Below are positions 36,668 to 46,512 of a stretch of 64,000 nt of DNA, in pieces. A program made the translations under genes and the position numbers. The DNA lies in NCBI RefSeq assembly GCF_024753255.1, contig NZ_JANUHA010000024.1, positions 1-64,000 of the forward strand, read 5' to 3'. Within the stretch, counting starts at the first letter, position 1; every line of letters begins with the position of its first letter. The notes under the pieces were generated by a model. It worked only from the letters and a program-made list of their open reading frames with translations. It did no database searches and had not been told where the DNA came from. The DNA comes from Massilia agri. Lineage in GTDB: Bacteria > Pseudomonadota > Gammaproteobacteria > Burkholderiales > Burkholderiaceae_D.

Positions 36668-37218
36668 ATGAAAAAAATACTCGCTGCCACTTTCCTTACC
36701 CTGGCATCGCTCACCGCCACGGCGGAGCGCGCCGACTCGCTCAAGCAGGCCGTGATCAACTTCGACACGCTCGACGTCGACGAAGTCACCCAGACCCGCA
36801 TCCTGACCGGCAATGTCGTGCTCACCCGCGGCACCCTGGTGCTCAAGTCCGACCGGGCCCTGGTGAAGGAAACGCCGGAAGGCTATATGAGCGTGACGCT
36901 CACCGCCAACAACGGCAAGCTCGCCACCTTCCGCCAGAAGCGTGACGGCGGTCCCGACCTGTGGGTCGAGGGCCAGGCCCAGCGCATCGAATACGACGAG
37001 CGCGCCGAACTCGTGAAGCTGTTCACCACCGCCGAGGTGCGCGAGCTGGAGAACGGCCGCATGACCAACGAGATCAAGGGTCCCTTCATCTCCTACGACA
37101 ACCGCCGCGAAGTGGCCCAGGTGCGCAATACCGCCACCGGTGAAACCCAGGTTGGCGGCGGCCGCGGCACCCTGATCATCGCGCCGCGCCGCACGACTCC
37201 TGCGGAAGGCGCCAAGCA

Positions 37219-37222
<4 letters not shown>
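36668..37222 (+). CDS. lptA: Periplasmic LPS-transport protein LptA
   Basis: Periplasmic bridge protein that assembles head to tail to carry LPS across the periplasm. A signal peptide (MKKILAATFLTLASLTATA) is followed by an OstA-type beta-jellyroll, with DTLDVDEVTQTRILTGNVVLT and ADR-like repeats up to about residue 165. The ATG at 36668 begins the signal peptide; the upstream extension overlaps lptC and is rejected. 184 residues. The stop overlaps lptB (ATGA). Confidence 0.94.
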
Positions 37223-37994
<772 letters not shown>

Positions 37995-37995
<1 letters not shown>

Positions 37996-39467
37996 TGAAA
38001 CAGTCCCTGCAGCTCCGCACCTCGCAGCACCTTGCGCTGACCCCGCAATTGCAGCAGTCGATTCGCCTGCTGCAGCTGTCCACGCTCGAACTGCACCAGG
38101 AGATCGAGCAGATCCTGCACGACAATCCGCTGCTCGAGCGCCTCGACGACCCGCTCGACCGCTCGGTGCGCCTGCTGGCCGACGGCGCCATCAACACGGC
38201 GCCTGCCAATGGCGAGGCGCCAAGCGCGCAGCCCGCCCAGGAAGAAGGCGGCGCGAAAGCCGAGGGCGAGGGCCATGAGGACGGCGAGCAGGGCGAGCGC
38301 GGCGATGCGGATACGGATTGGGGCGGCGAGGGCGGCGGCGCACGCAGCGGCGACGACGAGGACGGGCGCCCGCAACTGGAGGCCGACGGCATCACCCTGC
38401 GCGAACACCTGGCGGAGCAGATCCGCCTGACCGGCTGCAGCGCGCGCGACCGCGCCCTGGCCGAGCTGGTGATCGATGCCCTGGACGACAACGGCTACCT
38501 GGAAGAACCCCTCGACGAGATCCACGCGCGCCTGCCCGAAGAACTCGAGATCGAGATGGACGAGCTGCGCTGCGCGCTGGCCCTCATCCAGAGCCTCGAC
38601 CCGGTCGGCGTGGGCGCCCGCAGCGCGGCCGAGTGCCTGGCGCTCCAGATCCGCCGCATGCCGGGCGTGCCGCTCGTCACGCGGCGCCTGGCCCTGAAGA
38701 TCGTCGAGGGTTACCTGTCCTGGTTCGCCCAGCGCGAGTACACCAAGCTGAAGAAGGCGCTCGACTGCGACGACGAAGACCTGCGCGAGGTGCAGGCCGT
38801 GGTCCGCCAGTGCAATCCGCATCCCGGCGCCGCCTTTGCCTCCAATGTGTCGGACTACGTGGTGCCGGACGTGATCGTGCGCCGCGCCAAGAACGGCTGG
38901 GCGGTTTCGCTGAACCCGGACGTGATGCCGAAGCTGCGGGTGAACTCCCTGTACGCCAGCCTGCTCAAGCAGGGAAAAAGCGAAAGCCAGATGGGCGCGC
39001 AGTTGCAGGAGGCCAAGTGGCTCATCAAGAATATGCGCCAGCGCTTCGACACGATCCTGCGTGTTGCCGAGGCAATTGTGGAGCGCCAGCGCAACTTTTT
39101 CAGCCACGGCGCCGTTGCCATGCGCCCTCTTGTTTTGCGTGAGATAGCTGATACACTAGGCCTACACGAGAGCACAATCTCCCGTGTAACCACGCAGAAA
39201 TACATGCTGACCCCGCACGGCATGTTTGAGCTGAAGTACTTCTTCGGAAGCCATGTCGCCACCGAAGCGGGGGGAGAAGCCTCCTCGACGGCGATTCGCG
39301 CTCTCATAGCGCAATTGACAGGAGCAGAAGACCCTAGGAATCCTCTATCCGACAGCAAGATCGCGGAGATGCTCGGGGAACAAGGTATGGTCATTGCGCG
39401 CAGGACGGTCGCCAAGTACCGCGAAGCGCTCAAGATTCCGCCCGTCAGCCTCCGCAAATCCCTGTAA
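37995..39467 (+). CDS. rpoN: RNA polymerase sigma-54 factor
   Basis: Alternative sigma factor needed by enhancer-dependent promoters. Region I is the Q/L-rich MKQSLQLRTSQHLALTPQLQQSIRLLQ (shown in short form: LTPQLQQSIRLLQLS). An acidic/glycine-rich region II spans about residues 55-130. The core-binding domain follows, then the HTH (LGLHESTISRVTTQKYM) and the RpoN box ARRTVAKYRE near residue 470. 490 residues is normal. It is translationally coupled to lptB and followed by hpf, the usual neighbourhood. Confidence 0.97.
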
Positions 39468-39525
39468 AGCACCTGCCCACTCTCACCTTGTGGCGCGGGC
39501 AGGGCACCTTCCCAAAGGAGTGTGT

Positions 39526-39882
39526 ATGAACCTCACAATCAGCGGCCACCATCTCGAAGTCACCCCCGCCATCCGTGAATACGTTCAGAATAAGCTCGAG
39601 CGCATCACCCGCCATTTCGACCACGTGATCGATACCCACGTGTTCCTCGCGATCGACAACCTCACCGAAAAAGAAAAAAGGCAGAAAGCCGAAATCAACC
39701 TATCGGTATCGGGAAAGAAACTCCACGTCGCCAGCGCCGCGCAAGACCTGTACGCCGCGATCGACACGCTGATGGACAGGCTGGACAGGCAGGTTCTAAA
39801 ACACAAATCCATGCTGCAAGACCATAACCACGTCGCGCACAAGCGCATGCCGGACAACGGCGAAGCCGCCGCAGCAGCGTAA
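39526..39882 (+). CDS. hpf: Ribosome hibernation promoting factor (short form)
   Basis: Ribosome-binding protein that stabilises inactive ribosomes in stationary phase. The sequence MNLTISGHHLEVTPAIREY and KLERITRHFDHVI are typical; the 118-residue length is the short HPF type with a His/Ala tail. The start is fixed by AAAGGAG at 39514-39520 with a five-base spacer. It is the last gene of the rpoN run and is followed by a terminator. In related genera ptsN comes next in the same direction; here it does not. Confidence 0.95.
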   Translation: MNLTISGHHLEVTPAIREYVQNKLERITRHFDHVIDTHVFLAIDNLTEKEKRQKAEINLSVSGKKLHVASAAQDLYAAIDTLMDRLDRQVLKHKSMLQDHNHVAHKRMPDNGEAAAAA

Positions 39883-39914
39883 ACACAGCACGCTGAACTT
39901 ACCGCGGTAATACA

Positions 39915-39943
39915 GCAAGGGCGTCTGAGGGGACGCCCTTTTT
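39915..39943 (+). terminator. Terminator of rpoN-hpf
   Basis: AAGGGCGTC (39917-39925) and GACGCCCTT (39932-39940) form a 9-bp stem with a 6-nt loop, followed by TTT and G; the right arm adds two more T residues to the run. Confidence 0.88.
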
Positions 39944-40014
39944 GCATTGTAAAGATAGGAATTTGTTGGCGGCCTTCGGTAGAATGCATGTTTTTTCGAC
40001 CACAACAAGCCGCC

Positions 40015-41100
40015 ATGACCGATTACGTCCTGACCCGCGTCGCCAACCGCACCGGCGTCATCACGCTCGACCGCCCGAAAGCCCTGAACTCGCTGTCGCT
40101 CGACATGGTGCGTGCTTTGAGCGCGATCCTGCTGCAATGGAAGGATGACGCGGGCATCGATGCGGTGCTCATCACCAGCACCAGCGAGAAGGCGCTGTGC
40201 GCGGGCGGCGACATCCGCTTCTTCTTCGAAGCCAGCCGCGCCGGCGTGCAGGGCGGCAGCGCGCTGCTGGAAGATTTCTTCACCGAGGAGTACGCGCTCA
40301 ACCACCTGATCCACTTCTATCCGAAACCGTATATCGCGGTGATGGACGGCGTGGTGATGGGCGGCGGCATGGGCATCGCCCAGGGCGGACCAGGCTGCGG
40401 CCTGCGCATCGTCACGGACCGCACCAAGATGGCGATGCCGGAGGTGAACATCGGCCTGTTCCCGGATGTGGGCGGCAGCCACTTCCTCTCGCATGCGCCG
40501 GGGCAGCTGGGGCAGTACCTGGGCCTGACCGGGCTGACCGTCGGCGCGGCCGATGCGCTCTACGTGGGGCTGGCGGACGTGTTCGTGCCGGGCGAGAAGC
40601 TGGGCGAGCTGAACGCGCTCGTCGCGTCCACGCCGGGGGCGCAGCTGCCGCAGGCGATCCGCGACTTCGCGGCGCAGTTCGCGGGGCAGGAAGGCGCCAG
40701 CGAACTGCAGGCGCAGCGTGGCGTGATCGATGCGCACTTCGGCGCCGCTTCGGTGCCGGCCATCATGGAGTCGCTGGCGCGCGACGAGAATCCTTTTGCA
40801 CAGAAGGCGCTCAAGGCCATGCGCCAGCGTTCGCCCCTGATGATGTGCGTGACGCGCGAACTCTTGCTGCGTGGGGCGTCGCTCGACGTGGCGGACTGCC
40901 TGCGCATGGAGCGCAACCTGGTGCGCCGCAATTTCGAGCACGGCGAAGTGCTGGAGGGCGTGCGGGCGCTGGTGATCGACAAGGACAATCAGCCGAAGTG
41001 GAATCCGGCCAGCCTGGAAGAAGTAACGCCCGAGATGGTGGCGAAGTTCTTCGAGCCGGTGTGGCCGGAGTACGCCCACCCGCTGCGTCATTTGGTTTGA
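40015..41100 (+). CDS. Enoyl-CoA hydratase/isomerase family, 3-hydroxyisobutyryl-CoA hydrolase-like
   Basis: Crotonase-fold protein of 361 residues. VITLDRPKALNSL and the oxyanion segments KALCAGGDIR and GVVMGGGMG fit the superfamily. MPEVNIGLFPDVGGSHFLS and the extra C-terminal domain (to about residue 360) fit the HIBCH branch, which hydrolyses 3-hydroxyisobutyryl-CoA in valine breakdown. The ATG at 40015 gives the typical N-terminus; an ATG at 39988 would add nine residues. It stands between the hpf terminator and repeat copy 5, with no other catabolic gene nearby. Confidence 0.88.
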   Translation: MTDYVLTRVANRTGVITLDRPKALNSLSLDMVRALSAILLQWKDDAGIDAVLITSTSEKALCAGGDIRFFFEASRAGVQGGSALLEDFFTEEYALNHLIHFYPKPYIAVMDGVVMGGGMGIAQGGPGCGLRIVTDRTKMAMPEVNIGLFPDVGGSHFLSHAPGQLGQYLGLTGLTVGAADALYVGLADVFVPGEKLGELNALVASTPGAQLPQAIRDFAAQFAGQEGASELQAQRGVIDAHFGAASVPAIMESLARDENPFAQKALKAMRQRSPLMMCVTRELLLRGASLDVADCLRMERNLVRRNFEHGEVLEGVRALVIDKDNQPKWNPASLEEVTPEMVAKFFEPVWPEYAHPLRHLV

Positions 41101-41108
41101 TGGTTTGC

Positions 41109-41218
41109 GTAGGGTGGGCGGCTTTGCCGCCCACGCGTTCAAATCCCGCTCGAATGGATGCGACGCGTGCAATTCACGCACAGTTTGAACGCGCGGTCGG
41201 CGAAGCCGACCACCCTAC
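41109..41218. repeat. GTAGGGTGG inverted-repeat element, copy 5
   Basis: The 110-bp element fills most of the 121-bp gap between the convergent HIBCH-like gene and rapZ. It begins GTAGGGTGGGCGGC and ends GCCGACCACCCTAC. The left half matches the GGGCGG type of copy 4 and the right half the GTCGGC type of copies 2 and 3, so it is a mixed copy. It ends four bases before the rapZ stop codon. Confidence 0.88.
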
Positions 41219-41221
41219 GGT

Positions 41222-42100
41222 TTAGTGGCCTGCGTGTTTCGGCTGCTCGCGGTGACGAACGATCACGCGTTCGGTCGCGCTGAAGTAGGCGCCAAGTCGC
41301 TCCGCCATGTACACCGAGCGATGCTGTCCCCCAGTACACCCCACCGCCACCGTCAGGTAGCTGCGGTTGTCCGTCTTGAACGAGGGCAGCCACTTGGCCA
41401 CGAAGGCCTTGATATCCCCCAGCATGTCCGCCGCACTTGGCTGCGCGTCGAGGAAGTCGATCACCGGCTGGTCGCGGCCCGTCAGCGGGCGCAGGGCCAG
41501 GTCATAGTAGGGATTCGGGATCGCGCGCACGTCGAACACGAAGTCCGCGTCCAGCGGCACGCCCACTTTGAACGCAAAGGACTCGAAGAACAGGGTCAGC
41601 GGCGCGTGCTCGATGTCGGCCAGCTCCTTGATCCAGGCGCGCAGCTTGTTGGCCGAGAGTTCCGAGGTGTCGATCACGTGGCCCAGGTTCTCGATCGCCG
41701 ACAGGCGTTCGCGTTCCTCGGCGATGCATTCGATCAGGGTGCGGCGTGAAGCGGGATTTTCGCCGGGACGCAGTTCGTGCGAGAGCGGGTGGCTGCGGCG
41801 GGTCTCCGAGAAGCGCGCCACCAGCGAGTGCGTGCTCGAGGTCAGGAACATGACCTTGACGTTGTGGCCTTCTTCCTTCAGGTGGCGCACGCTGACCGGC
41901 AGCTCCACCAGCGATTCGGCGCTGCGCGCATCGACCGCGACGGCGATCTTGTCGGTGCCTTTTTCGTTGACCGCGTAGACCAGGGCCGGCAGCAGGGCCG
42001 GCGGGAGGTTGTCGACGCAGTAGTAGCCTGCGTCTTCCAGGACGTTGAGGGCAACCGATTTGCCCGAGCCGGAAATGCCGGTAATGAGGACGATGTGCAT
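41222..42100 (-). CDS. rapZ: RNase adapter protein RapZ
   Basis: P-loop protein of 292 residues; in enterobacteria it directs RNase E to the GlmZ small RNA and so controls amino-sugar synthesis. Walker A is GISGSGKS (residues 8-15), Walker B-like VDNLPPALL follows, and the C-terminal domain has GCTGGQHRSVYMAERL. The ATG at 42100 gives the canonical MHIVLITGISG; an upstream in-frame ATG at 42133 would overlap hprK and is less likely. Part of the ptsN-hprK-rapZ group. Confidence 0.94.
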   Translation of the reverse strand: MHIVLITGISGSGKSVALNVLEDAGYYCVDNLPPALLPALVYAVNEKGTDKIAVAVDARSAESLVELPVSVRHLKEEGHNVKVMFLTSSTHSLVARFSETRRSHPLSHELRPGENPASRRTLIECIAEERERLSAIENLGHVIDTSELSANKLRAWIKELADIEHAPLTLFFESFAFKVGVPLDADFVFDVRAIPNPYYDLALRPLTGRDQPVIDFLDAQPSAADMLGDIKAFVAKWLPSFKTDNRSYLTVAVGCTGGQHRSVYMAERLGAYFSATERVIVRHREQPKHAGH

Positions 42101-42125
42101 GGCGCGATGATACCCCAAATGGGGG

Positions 42126-43067
42126 TTAGTCACCGCTCATGGCCTGGCGCTGCCGCTCCATGAATTCCTGCAGCGTGTCGATGCCGCGCAGCTGCAGGAT
42201 GGTGTTGCGCACGGCGGCTTCCAGCAGCACCGCGATGTTGCGGCCGGCCGCGACGGGGATCACGACCTTGCGGATCGGCAGGCCCAGCACGTCCTCGGTC
42301 GGGAAGTGGAAGGGCAGGCGTTCGACCTCTTCGTCGAGGGCGCCGCGCTTGACCAGGTGGACGATCAGTTTGAGGCGCATCTTGCGGCGCACCGCGGTCT
42401 CGCCGAAGATGGCCTTGATGTCCAGCAGGCCCAGGCCGCGCACTTCCAGCAGGTTCTGCAGCAGCGGCGGGCAGCGGCCCTCGATCATGTTCGGGGCGAT
42501 GCGCGAGAATTCGACGGCGTCGTCGGCCACCAGGCCGTGCGAGCGCGAGATCAGTTCCAGGCCCAGCTCGCTCTTGCCCAGGCCCGAGTCGCCGGTGATC
42601 AGGACGCCCACGCCCAGCACGTCCATGAAGACGCCGTGCATGATGACGCGCTGCGCCAGCTTCTTGGACAGGTAGACGCGCAGGAAGTCGATCACCTGCG
42701 CCGCCGGCAGCGGGGTCGAGAACAGGGGGATGTTCTGCTCGTCGCAGATGGCGAGGATGTCGGGCGGGGTTTCCAGGCCCTGCGCGATGATCAGGGCCGG
42801 TGGGCCGCCGCCGACCAGTTCGCCGATCACGTGGGAACGCGAGCTCGATTTGAGGCGGTGGTAGTAATTCAGTTCCTGGTGCCCGAAGACCTGGATGCGG
42901 CCCGGGTGGATCAGGTTCAGGTGGCCGACCTGGTCGGCGGCCGAGGCGGCGTCGCCCGCGATCTGGCGTTCGCCGCCGGGGAAACCCGCGAACCAGCCGA
43001 GTTGCAGGCTGTCACGGTTGTCGTCGTACAGCCGTTGGATCGTCAGCGGGGTTTGCAGCATGGGCAT
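42126..43067 (-). CDS. hprK: HPr kinase/phosphorylase
   Basis: Kinase and phosphorylase acting on a serine of HPr/NPr-type phosphocarriers, here most likely in the nitrogen-related PTS. The N-terminal domain (about 1-130) ends before the P-loop GDSGLGKSELGLEL (near residue 155). The HprK signature EVRGLGLLDI follows near residue 215. 313 residues is typical. Start options are 43067 (MPMLQTP) and 43061. Its 3' end lies 25 bp before the rapZ start. Confidence 0.96.
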   Translation of the reverse strand: MPMLQTPLTIQRLYDDNRDSLQLGWFAGFPGGERQIAGDAASAADQVGHLNLIHPGRIQVFGHQELNYYHRLKSSSRSHVIGELVGGGPPALIIAQGLETPPDILAICDEQNIPLFSTPLPAAQVIDFLRVYLSKKLAQRVIMHGVFMDVLGVGVLITGDSGLGKSELGLELISRSHGLVADDAVEFSRIAPNMIEGRCPPLLQNLLEVRGLGLLDIKAIFGETAVRRKMRLKLIVHLVKRGALDEEVERLPFHFPTEDVLGLPIRKVVIPVAAGRNIAVLLEAAVRNTILQLRGIDTLQEFMERQRQAMSGD

Positions 43068-43113
43068 AGTAAAGTGAGCTCGGCAGATTGCCGTGTGGAC
43101 AGCTCAGTATAGC

Positions 43114-43596
43114 TCAGCCCAAAGCCTGGAGGCTGGGTTGCCAGTTGATGATGCGCTCGTAGACGGATTTCGGGTCCGGGTCGGTCGCCAGGGCCGTGCG
43201 CACCGCTTCGTCCGAGAACAGCTCGGCGATCTCCGACAGGATCTCGAGGTGCTGCTGGGTGACGTGGTCCGGGATCAGGAGGAAGAACAGCAGGCTGACC
43301 GGCTGGCCGTCGGGCGACTCGAAGGGAATCGGCTCGCGCAGGCGCACGAAGGCGGCCAGCGGCGACTTCAGGCTCTTGGAGCCCTTGATCCGTCCGTGCG
43401 GCACGGCGACGCCGTGACCCAGGCCGGTGGAGCCGAGGCGTTCGCGGGCGAACAGATTGTCCGACACGGTCGACCGTGCGATACCGCAATTGTTCTCGAA
43501 GATCAGACCAGCCTGCTCGAAGGCGCGCTTCTTGCTGGAGACTTCCAGGTCCAGCTGCACGTTTTCGAGCGAGAGGATTTTGCTAAGGTTCGTCAT
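43114..43596 (-). CDS. ptsN: PTS IIA-like nitrogen-regulatory protein
   Basis: EIIA-Ntr regulator of 160 residues that accepts phosphate from NPr and controls potassium, nitrogen and stress functions in other bacteria. The phospho-acceptor is His67 in GLGHGVAVPHGR. IPFESPDGQPVSLLFFLLIP and HLEILSEIAELFSD are family landmarks. The ATG at 43596 begins the usual MTNLSKIL. It heads the leftward ptsN-hprK-rapZ group, in opposite orientation to rpoN-hpf. A perfect -10 lies 42 bp upstream. Confidence 0.96.
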   Translation of the reverse strand: MTNLSKILSLENVQLDLEVSSKKRAFEQAGLIFENNCGIARSTVSDNLFARERLGSTGLGHGVAVPHGRIKGSKSLKSPLAAFVRLREPIPFESPDGQPVSLLFFLLIPDHVTQQHLEILSEIAELFSDEAVRTALATDPDPKSVYERIINWQPSLQALG

Positions 43597-43637
43597 GACT
43601 AGTGTGCGTGGCACAGGGTAGCTGCTTGCGAGGCGGA

Positions 43638-43643
43638 ATTATA
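43638..43643 (-). promoter_or_regulatory. Candidate -10 box of ptsN
   Basis: The minus strand reads TATAAT, 42 bp before the ptsN ATG, which would give a leader of about 35 nt. No good -35 is present at the right distance, so an activator or extended contacts may be needed. Confidence 0.45.
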
Positions 43644-43678
43644 GGCCTGTTTCCAGGACGCGGCATTCGATTTCGCAT

Positions 43679-43694
43679 CTGTACGGGTGTACAG
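43679..43694. promoter_or_regulatory. LexA-box-like palindrome
   Basis: CTGTACGGGTGTACAG is a dyad of CTGTAC/GTACAG with a 4-bp centre and fits the CTGT-N8-ACAG form of the proteobacterial LexA operator, with the preferred TA after it. It lies about 36 bp upstream of the ptsN -10. A different dimeric repressor could equally use it. Confidence 0.4.
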
Positions 43695-43908
43695 TAAAGC
43701 AGATGAGGGCAACTCGGCGAAACCGTATGGTTTTGATACAAATTGCCTTTGAACACAACACGCAATTTCCTAAGCGAAATTACAGAGAAAGCGCCACAAA
43801 CGGGTGTGGAAAGCCGATTCGGCCGACTTTTAGACGCATTCTGCCCTAAATTCTCGCACTGCGTTTGCTTGCCATTTAGTTAAATGAACCGGCATTAAGC
43901 TGTGGCTG

Positions 43909-43930
43909 AAAAAGTACAGCGCACAGCGCT
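43909..43930 (-). terminator. Weak candidate terminator of queF
   Basis: On the minus strand AGCGC-TGT-GCGCT is followed by GTAC and then TTTTT. The 5-bp stem and the offset T run make it weak. Confidence 0.3.
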
Positions 43931-43933
43931 TGA

Positions 43934-44767
43934 CTACTGCCGCGCGGTGCGCAGGTTACCCGGCTTGCTCGTGCTGAAGTTGGCGCGCCAGGGATTGATG
44001 TCCAGGCCGCCGCGGCGGGTATAGCGGGCATAGACGGCCAGCTTGGTCGGTTTGCATTGGCGCAGCACGTCCATGAAGATGCGCTCGACGCATTGCTCGT
44101 GGAACTCGTTGTGCTCGCGGAAGCCGATCAGGTATTTCAGCAGGCCTTCCTGGTCGATCTGCGGCCCGACGTAGCGGATCTGCACGGTGCCCCAGTCCGG
44201 CTGGCCGGTGACCAGGCAGTTCGATTTCAGCAGGTGCGAGACCAGGGTTTCCTCGACCGGGGCTTCGTCCGTATTGGCCTTCAGCAGTTCGGGCGAGGGG
44301 ACGTACTGGTCGATCTCCACGTCGAGCCGGTCCAGCAGCGTGCCGTCGAGCTCGCCCATCTCGAGGGTGCCGAAGGCGTCCGGCGTCGTGATCGTCACGT
44401 GCACAGGCGCGCCGAAGGCGGCGGACAGGTCCTGGCGCAGCAGTTCGCTCAAGGCATCGGTCCCGGCCAGCTTCGTCTGGTTGAAGGAGTTCAGGTAGAG
44501 CTTGAAGGACTTCGATTCGACGATATTGGGCGAATCGGCGGGCGCCGTGATGGTGGCGATCGCCACCTGCGGCTTGCCGCGCATGTTCAGCCAGGACAGC
44601 TCGTAGGCGTTCCAGATGTCGACCCCGAAGAAGGGGAGGGTGGCGCCCGCGCCCAGTCCGATCTCTTCGCGCTTTTGCAGGCGGGGGATCGGGAACAGGA
44701 GCTCGGGAGCGTACTGGCTCTGGTAGGCAGAGGTTTTGCCGAGTGGCGATTGATCAGGAGTATTCAT
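43934..44767 (-). CDS. queF: NADPH-dependent 7-cyano-7-deazaguanine reductase
   Basis: Reduces the nitrile of preQ0 to preQ1 in queuosine synthesis. The nucleophile is Cys184 in SNCLVTGQPDWG. The NADPH-binding QueF motif is ESKSFKLYLNSFNQT, and FHEQCVERIF carries further active-site residues. 277 residues is the two-domain (E. coli-like) type. The ATG at 44767 is used; the extended frame overlaps ilvA. It follows ilvA by 50 bp on the same strand, so co-transcription is likely. Confidence 0.95.
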   Translation of the reverse strand: MNTPDQSPLGKTSAYQSQYAPELLFPIPRLQKREEIGLGAGATLPFFGVDIWNAYELSWLNMRGKPQVAIATITAPADSPNIVESKSFKLYLNSFNQTKLAGTDALSELLRQDLSAAFGAPVHVTITTPDAFGTLEMGELDGTLLDRLDVEIDQYVPSPELLKANTDEAPVEETLVSHLLKSNCLVTGQPDWGTVQIRYVGPQIDQEGLLKYLIGFREHNEFHEQCVERIFMDVLRQCKPTKLAVYARYTRRGGLDINPWRANFSTSKPGNLRTARQ

Positions 44768-44817
44768 AGATGTCAGGTGCAGGCCCGGCACTTGTGGCGC
44801 CAGGCCCGCTGGCGGGG

Positions 44818-46356
44818 TCATGCCCCCAAAAACAGTTTGTAGACCGGGTTGGCGCTTTCGTCCCAGTAGCGGTAGCCGAGCTTCGCCAGCGACTGGCGGA
44901 ACTCGTCCATCTCCGCCGCCGGCACCTGCAGCCCGACCAGGATGCGGCCCACGTCGCCGCCCTGGTTCCGGTAGTGGAACAGCGAGATGTTCCAGTTCGG
45001 CGCCATGCTGTCGAGGAAGCGCATGAGCGCGCCCGGCCGTTCGGGAAACTCGAAACGATACAGCAATTCGTCCTGGGCCAGCGCGCTTTTTCCGCCGACC
45101 AGGTGGCGGATGTGCAGCTTGGCCAGCTCGTCGTGGGTGAGGTCCAGGGTGCGGAAATCGTGTTCCTCGAAGGTGTGCGCGAGCAGGCCCGACTCGCCGC
45201 GGCTGCCCACCTGCACGCCAACAAAAATGTGCGCCTCGCGTGAATCGCTGATGCGGTAGTTGAACTCGGTGACGTTGCGCGGGCCGACGAGGGCGCAGAA
45301 GCGCCGGAAGCTGCCGCGCTGCTCGGGGATCGTCACCGCGAACACGGCTTCGCGCGATTCGCCCAGTTCCGCGCGTTCGGCCACGAAGCGCAGGCGGTCG
45401 AAGTTCATGTTGGCGCCGCAGGCGACCGCCACCAGGGTCTCGTTCTTCACCGGGTTGCGGCCCATCTGGGAGCGCTCGACATAGGCCTTGGCGCCCGCGA
45501 CGGCCAGCGCGCCGGCCGGCTCCAGGATGCTGCGGGTGTCCTGGAACACGTCCTGGATGGCGGCGCAGATGGCGTCGGTGTCGACGATGATGATCTCGTC
45601 GACCACTTCCTTGGCCACGCGGAAGGTCTCCTCGCCCACCAGGCGCACCGCGGTGCCGTCCGAAAACAGGCCGACGTCGCTCAAGGTGACGCGCTCGCCG
45701 GCCTTCAGGCTTCTCGCCATCGCGTCCGAATCCAGGGTCTGCACGCCGATGATCTTGATGTCCGGACGCACCGCCTTCACGTAGGCGCCCACGCCCGCCA
45801 CCAGGCCGCCGCCGCCGATGGCGACGAAAATCGCGTGGATCGGGCCGGAATGCTGGCGCAGGATCTCCATGCCGATGGTGCCCTGGCCGGCGATCACGTC
45901 CGGATCGTCGAAGGGGTGCACGAAGGTCAGGCGCTGCTCCTTTTCCAGCAGCAGGGCGTGGTTGTAGGCGTCGGTGTAGGAGTCGCCGTGCAGCACGACT
46001 TCCACGCTGGCGCCGCCGCGCGCCTTCACGGCGTCGATCTTCACCTGTGGCGTCGTGGTCGGCATCACGATCAGGGCGCGGCAGCCCAGGCGCGCGGCCG
46101 ACAGGGCGACTCCTTGCGCGTGGTTGCCGGCTGAGGCGCAGATCACGCCGCGCTTCAGGCTCTCGGGCGTGAGATTCGCCATCTTGTTGTAGGCGCCGCG
46201 CAGCTTGAAGCTGAACACGCTCTGCATGTCTTCGCGCTTGAAGTAGACGCGGTTGCTCAGGCGGTTCGACAGCGTCGGGGCGTAGTCGAGCGGGGTTTCT
46301 TCGGCGACGTCGTAGACGCGGGCGGTCAGGATTCTCTTGAGATAATCGGTGGTCAT
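44818..46356 (-). CDS. ilvA: Threonine ammonia-lyase, biosynthetic, long form
   Basis: PLP enzyme that converts threonine to 2-oxobutanoate, the first step of isoleucine synthesis. The Schiff-base lysine is K51 in FSFKLRGAYNK; ASAGNHAQGV and the phosphate-binding GGGGLVAGVG follow. Two ACT-like regulatory domains occupy about residues 325-510, which indicates isoleucine feedback control. 512 residues is the biosynthetic (not catabolic TdcB) length. The ATG at 46356 gives MTTDYLKRIL. The leader is about 150 nt if it starts from the symmetric -10 at 46513. Confidence 0.96.
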   Translation of the reverse strand: MTTDYLKRILTARVYDVAEETPLDYAPTLSNRLSNRVYFKREDMQSVFSFKLRGAYNKMANLTPESLKRGVICASAGNHAQGVALSAARLGCRALIVMPTTTPQVKIDAVKARGGASVEVVLHGDSYTDAYNHALLLEKEQRLTFVHPFDDPDVIAGQGTIGMEILRQHSGPIHAIFVAIGGGGLVAGVGAYVKAVRPDIKIIGVQTLDSDAMARSLKAGERVTLSDVGLFSDGTAVRLVGEETFRVAKEVVDEIIIVDTDAICAAIQDVFQDTRSILEPAGALAVAGAKAYVERSQMGRNPVKNETLVAVACGANMNFDRLRFVAERAELGESREAVFAVTIPEQRGSFRRFCALVGPRNVTEFNYRISDSREAHIFVGVQVGSRGESGLLAHTFEEHDFRTLDLTHDELAKLHIRHLVGGKSALAQDELLYRFEFPERPGALMRFLDSMAPNWNISLFHYRNQGGDVGRILVGLQVPAAEMDEFRQSLAKLGYRYWDESANPVYKLFLGA

Positions 46357-46512
46357 GGTCGGCAATCGGGTGTGCAATGCCGGCGGGGGTGGGCCGGCGG
46401 TTCCGGACGACGCAAACTGTTCCGCTCAGGGGGTGGCCGGGGCGCTTAAGTAGCGATGCGGCGGACTGGATGGCAGGCCCGGCGTATCGTGTCGTTACGT
46501 AAAGTGATCCTC

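Larger units (their letters stand above)
43597..43933. other. AT-richer gap between ptsN and queF
   Basis: This 337-bp stretch is visibly less GC-rich than its flanks. It holds a -10 box for ptsN (43638-43643), a LexA-box-like palindrome (43679-43694) and a weak terminator for queF (43909-43930). A 48-codon plus-strand frame (43703-43849) starts just after the palindrome but has no ribosome binding site or recognisable product, so it is not called as a gene. Confidence 0.5.

Noticed and set aside
43583..43765. 60-codon minus-strand frame upstream of ptsN
   Set aside because: It covers the ptsN -10 box and the palindrome and encodes no recognisable protein.
43703..43849. 48-codon plus-strand frame after the LexA-like palindrome
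   Set aside because: No ribosome binding site, no recognisable sequence and no clear promoter; kept only as a remark in the finding.
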